From assembly GCA_009780585.1 (NCBI GenBank), contig WQZS01000012.1, positions 34,295 to 98,294 on the forward strand: DNA of 64,000 bases, in the 5' to 3' direction. Below the pieces are notes generated by a model. That model was not told the DNA's origin and ran no database searches. It saw only the letters and a program-made list of their open reading frames with translations. Made by a program: the position numbers and the translations under genes. This document shows positions 61,027 through 64,000 of the stretch, piece after piece (position 1 is the stretch's first letter; every line of letters starts with the position of its first letter). The stretch is from Defluviitaleaceae bacterium (GTDB lineage: Bacteria; Bacillota; Clostridia; Lachnospirales; WQUN01).

Positions 61027-61733
61027 TTTTTACCTCCCGCCACCCACGCGATATACTGCTTTACCGCGTTCGGATAATTTCTTGAGATAGGCACCCGCGC
61101 CCCGTTTTGCGTTATAAAATCCTCGCTTCCCTGTACACGGTTAATGTCGCTTATGTTGACGATGTACGAACGGTGGCATTGGATAAACCGTTTGTCCGCA
61201 AGCAGCGCAAGCGCGGTTTCCGCGAAGGTAGCCCGCGTTACCAATTCCGTGCCGTCAGTCAAACGGAAATGTATGTTGTTACCCATGACTTCGACGTGGG
61301 ATATATCGCGGAACAGCACAAGCCTTTTTGAGCCCGCGGTTTTTACGATGATACCAACTGTATCATCGTCTTTTTTTGCCTGTTCAAGCTCGCTTAGGAT
61401 TTTATAAACGCCGTCCGAATCGGGCGGCTTTATGAGGTAGGAAAACGCCTTGACTTGATAGGATTCGGCGGCATATTCGTTTGAGGTGGTGAGGAAAACG
61501 ATTTCCCCCGGATATTTTTCCGCGCGCAGAGCCTCCGCTAATTCAACCCCGCTCATTTCCGGCATGACAATATCCAAAAAGCACACGTCAACGGGCGCGC
61601 CTGAGCGGATATGCTCCAGCGCGTCGTTCGCGTCGGTAAAGACCGCGGTATTTATTTCAAAGCCCGAATCATTCAACAGCCCTTCCAGTTTGTCCGCTTC
61701 GGCTATCATATCGTCGCAGATAAGTATGTACAT
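61023..61733 (-). CDS. LytTR-family response regulator (AgrA-like)
   Basis: The 236-residue protein has a receiver domain with DD at 7-8, phosphoacceptor Asp54 in CFLDIVMPEMSG and Lys in YLIKPP, then a LytTR domain (about 130-230) with FIQCHRSYIVNISDINRVQGSEDF and VPISRNYPNAVKQYIAW. It is paired with the overlapping kinase gene and divergent from the SLH-protein gene, a likely target by position. Confidence 0.93.
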   Translation of the reverse strand: MYILICDDMIAEADKLEGLLNDSGFEINTAVFTDANDALEHIRSGAPVDVCFLDIVMPEMSGVELAEALRAEKYPGEIVFLTTSNEYAAESYQVKAFSYLIKPPDSDGVYKILSELEQAKKDDDTVGIIVKTAGSKRLVLFRDISHVEVMGNNIHFRLTDGTELVTRATFAETALALLADKRFIQCHRSYIVNISDINRVQGSEDFITQNGARVPISRNYPNAVKQYIAWVAGGKK

Positions 61734-61907
61734 ATCGTGAACCCTCCGCGTTTATCATAACACATTTATGACGAATTTTACATAACGCATTTCGTCACGC
61801 TTTTACGTCGCTTCATCACAAACGCGTTTTTTCATTATATTTTTTTGTTATGGTTGACAGTATCAAATACTTAAACAGCGATGATTTTGGAAAGGGGAAT
61901 CCTTAAT
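61734..61907. promoter_or_regulatory. Divergent control region between the LytTR regulator and SLH-protein genes
   Basis: Two imperfect direct repeats (ACGAATTTTAC and ACGCTTTTAC, about 24 bp apart, near 61774-61806) could be LytTR-type sites. A TTGACA at about 61854 lies upstream of the SLH gene, but a matching -10 box is not convincing. Confidence 0.35.
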
Positions 61908-64000
61908 ATGAAATATAAAAAAACAAAACGCGTTTTATCAATTCTGCTGACATTGTGCCTGACGCTCTCGCTCTTACCGATGAACGCGTTCGCGGCGGAG
62001 CCGGAACCGTGGGCGAGGGATTTGGACGGCCATTGGGCGGAGCCCGCCATCAGGACGCTCTATGAATACGGCATCATGGGCGGCGTCGGCAACGGTTATT
62101 TCGTACCCGACCGCGTCATTACCCGCGCCGAGTTTGCCGCGCTGGTCAACCGGTCATTCGGTTATAGCGCGCTTGATGTGCCGGAGTTGACCGGCTTTAC
62201 CGATATAACACCCGGCAAATGGTACGCGGGGCCTATGAGGACAGCCATCGCGCTCGGCGTTATTTCGGGCTACGGCAACGGTATCGCCGCGCCGGGGGAC
62301 ACCATTAACCACGAACAAGCAGCGGTTATTTTAGCCCGTGTAATGCGCTTGAACGTACCGGAAAGCACGGCGACACGCTTCACCGATATAAGCGAGGTAT
62401 CCTCATGGGCGGTTGGTTCCGTGCTGGCAATGGAGCAAGCCGGTTATATGACCGGATACAACCATCGCTTCATGCCGAAAAACCACCTCACGCGAGGTCA
62501 AGCGGCGCAGCTTCTCCTTAACGTGTTCGGCGTACTTATAGACGATGATTTTGACGCGGACGGCAGGACATACGGGAACGTCACCATCCGCGGAGCGGGC
62601 GTTACGCTTTCAAACGCCGTTATCACCGGTGACTTGTTCATCACCGAGGGCGTGGGCGACGGCACGGTATGGCTCGACACCCTCCGCATAGACGGGCGGC
62701 TGATTATCGCGGGCGGCGGGGAGAACTCCATCCATGTCAGAAATATCACGGTTGGCGAGAATGTCGTAGTTGACAAGCCCGCTGTCGTTGGTGATGAACC
62801 CGTGCGCTTCCGTGTTGCGCAGACCGGCGACACCAAAGTTTTGTTTGAGGGTACGATGCGTGAAGTCATTATTTGCGAAGATATAACCGTTATCATAGAC
62901 AGCGACGGTCAAGTGACTGTATTTAATATGTTTGCCCCGGAGGACGGAGCGGAAAGGCAAGCCGTGGTTATTTCCGAGGGCGCGGCGGTTGATAAAATCA
63001 CTACTTTTACACCCGCCGAAATCAGCGGCGGCGGCGATGTCGGCCTTGTGGAAGCGCATACGCCCGGCGTTGTCATCAGCGCGGACTTAACTGTTGATAC
63101 CATAGAAGCCGGGGAAGGCGTACCCGTCACGGCAGGCAATGAAATTGTCACCGGCACGGGTATCACCGAACCAACGCAACAACCAATATTTGAACCGTTT
63201 CCCGGTCAGGAACCTACGCCCACACCCGAACCCACACCCGTACCCACCTCCGCGCCGACTCCCGCGCCAACCCCGCAGCCTACACCACAACCTACACCGC
63301 AGCCTACACCGCAACCTACACCCGAACCCACACCCGCGCCGACCCCGCAACCCACACCACAGCCCACACCCGAACCCACGCCCTCGCCGACAAACCCTCC
63401 AAGCGGCGGTAACGGCAACGGCAGCGGCAGCGGGGCCGGTTCCACACCCATCACGACCGCCTCTATCGACGTGACCGCTCCGGTGAAAGGCGCTACGCCG
63501 AACACTACCGCAAGCGGCACGGGCAACTTCAGCATCGGCGCGGTAACATGGAATCCGAATCACAACCCGTTCCAACCCGGTACGGTCTACACCGCCACGG
63601 TCACGCTGACAGCCAACGCGAACCATACCTTTATCGGGCTGACCACCGCGACAATCAACGGATATACTGCGACCGTATCCAATAACACCGGTACGGCGGT
63701 TACGTTGTCGCGTACTTTCACCGCGACATTGGATAAGACCGTAACAGGTATTTCGATTCATGCCCAACCGACAACCCTAACCTACACCCACGGCAACACG
63801 CTCAATTTGACCGGACTTGTGGCAAGGCTGACATTCAGCGACAGCACCACGGAGGATGTACCGTTCGCCAACTTTGCTTCACGGAATATCTCTGCGAATC
63901 CGTACCACGGCGCGGTTCTGTCCCATACAACCCATAACAGCGCACCTATTGCGGTTTCATACAGCACGTTTAATGCCAATACAAACAATCTGACCGTCAA
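61908..64000 (+). CDS. S-layer-homology surface protein with Pro-Thr repeat (partial)
   Basis: Open frame from ATG 61908 (AAGGGG upstream) through the right edge, 697 codons so far. A signal peptide ([25 protein letters not shown]) is followed by three SLH modules (about 37-205: [73 protein letters not shown]) that anchor to wall pyruvylated polymer. A beta-helix-like region comes next (about 210-420), a P-T-P-x repeat (about 432-502) and Ig-like/bacterial-repeat segments. The architecture is of a large adhesin or cell-surface enzyme; the C-terminal function is not visible. Confidence 0.9.
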   Translation, partial: MKYKKTKRVLSILLTLCLTLSLLPMNAFAAEPEPWARDLDGHWAEPAIRTLYEYGIMGGVGNGYFVPDRVITRAEFAALVNRSFGYSALDVPELTGFTDITPGKWYAGPMRTAIALGVISGYGNGIAAPGDTINHEQAAVILARVMRLNVPESTATRFTDISEVSSWAVGSVLAMEQAGYMTGYNHRFMPKNHLTRGQAAQLLLNVFGVLIDDDFDADGRTYGNVTIRGAGVTLSNAVITGDLFITEGVGDGTVWLDTLRIDGRLIIAGGGENSIHVRNITVGENVVVDKPAVVGDEPVRFRVAQTGDTKVLFEGTMREVIICEDITVIIDSDGQVTVFNMFAPEDGAERQAVVISEGAAVDKITTFTPAEISGGGDVGLVEAHTPGVVISADLTVDTIEAGEGVPVTAGNEIVTGTGITEPTQQPIFEPFPGQEPTPTPEPTPVPTSAPTPAPTPQPTPQPTPQPTPQPTPEPTPAPTPQPTPQPTPEPTPSPTNPPSGGNGNGSGSGAGSTPITTASIDVTAPVKGATPNTTASGTGNFSIGAVTWNPNHNPFQPGTVYTATVTLTANANHTFIGLTTATINGYTATVSNNTGTAVTLSRTFTATLDKTVTGISIHAQPTTLTYTHGNTLNLTGLVARLTFSDSTTEDVPFANFASRNISANPYHGAVLSHTTHNSAPIAVSYSTFNANTNNLTV
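63208..63402 (+). repeat. Pro-Thr coding tandem repeat in the SLH protein
   Basis: About sixteen imperfect 12-bp units of the type CCTACACCGCAA/CCCACACCCGAA, encoding PTPQ/PTPE, form a rigid wall-spanning spacer. Copy number is likely variable. Confidence 0.85.

Noticed and set aside
63208..63402. Possible CRISPR-like tandem array
   Set aside because: The repeats are contiguous 12-bp coding units for PTPx without spacers.

Overview
The window is a densely coded, roughly half-GC chromosomal segment from an endospore-forming member of the Firmicutes, class Clostridia. The evidence is spoIVA cut at the left edge behind a sigma-E-like promoter, spoVG, a CotH spore-coat kinase, purine-rich Shine-Dalgarno sites before most genes, DnaD/DnaC-type primosome genes, GlgC/GlgD, SagB-type nitroreductase, class B sortase and SLH proteins. 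No rRNA, tRNA, CRISPR array, prophage or complete insertion sequence was seen.

Layout. 0-8 kb is a minus-strand block: a 57-residue ultra-acidic protein, a YejK-type nucleoid-associated protein, a LytTR two-component system, a C-terminally shortened rhamnulokinase, a double-domain class II aldolase with a dead second domain, asnA, then spoIVA. 8-12 kb holds ychF, a cyclase-family gene, obg and mnmA. 12-17 kb has an ECF sigma/membrane-partner pair and a BlaI/BlaR1 pair with tandem operators, followed by a non-coding stretch rich in palindromes. 17-24 kb is more AT-rich and accessory: an AAA+/DUF4143 ATPase, an RRNPP-like HTH-TPR regulator translationally coupled to a 20-residue peptide gene, and two tandem paralogous solute-binding lipoproteins without a transporter. 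24-31 kb: RNHCP protein, small membrane protein, SagB-GH43-YibE/F operon, CotH and DUF4956. 31-33 kb: an ATC-hydrolase-like gene, a possible ART-fold protein, a RelB/DinJ-YoeB toxin-antitoxin pair and a gene-free stretch with a ~190 bp imperfect hairpin. 33-44 kb: LCP protein, MBL hydrolase, GNAT, Lhr-like helicase, Xer recombinase, EAL-HDOD protein, polysaccharide deacetylase, dnaC and dnaD with DnaA boxes upstream. 44-55 kb: murC, glgCD, spoVG, CAP lipoprotein, sortase B, DegV, an RHH regulator, aldo/keto reductase and galK. 55-64 kb: a PadR-controlled FtsX/ABC exporter, an AgrC/AgrA-like LytTR system and the start of a large SLH-domain surface protein.

Most unusual signals. (1) A family of exactly 27-bp palindromes with fixed AACTT/AAGTT ends and variable interior lies in frame inside rhaB, mnmA and galK, with two decayed copies in non-coding DNA. 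It behaves like an ORF-inserting palindromic element. (2) Two copies of a conserved ~65-nt structured RNA module lie immediately 3' of genes and end in a second hairpin. (3) The RRNPP regulator overlaps an unannotated 20-residue hydrophobic peptide gene, a candidate signalling pair. (4) The 57-residue acidic ORF opens the first operon. (5) A long near-palindromic element sits at 33 kb. These are read by eye; family assignments rest on recognisable motifs, not on database searches.
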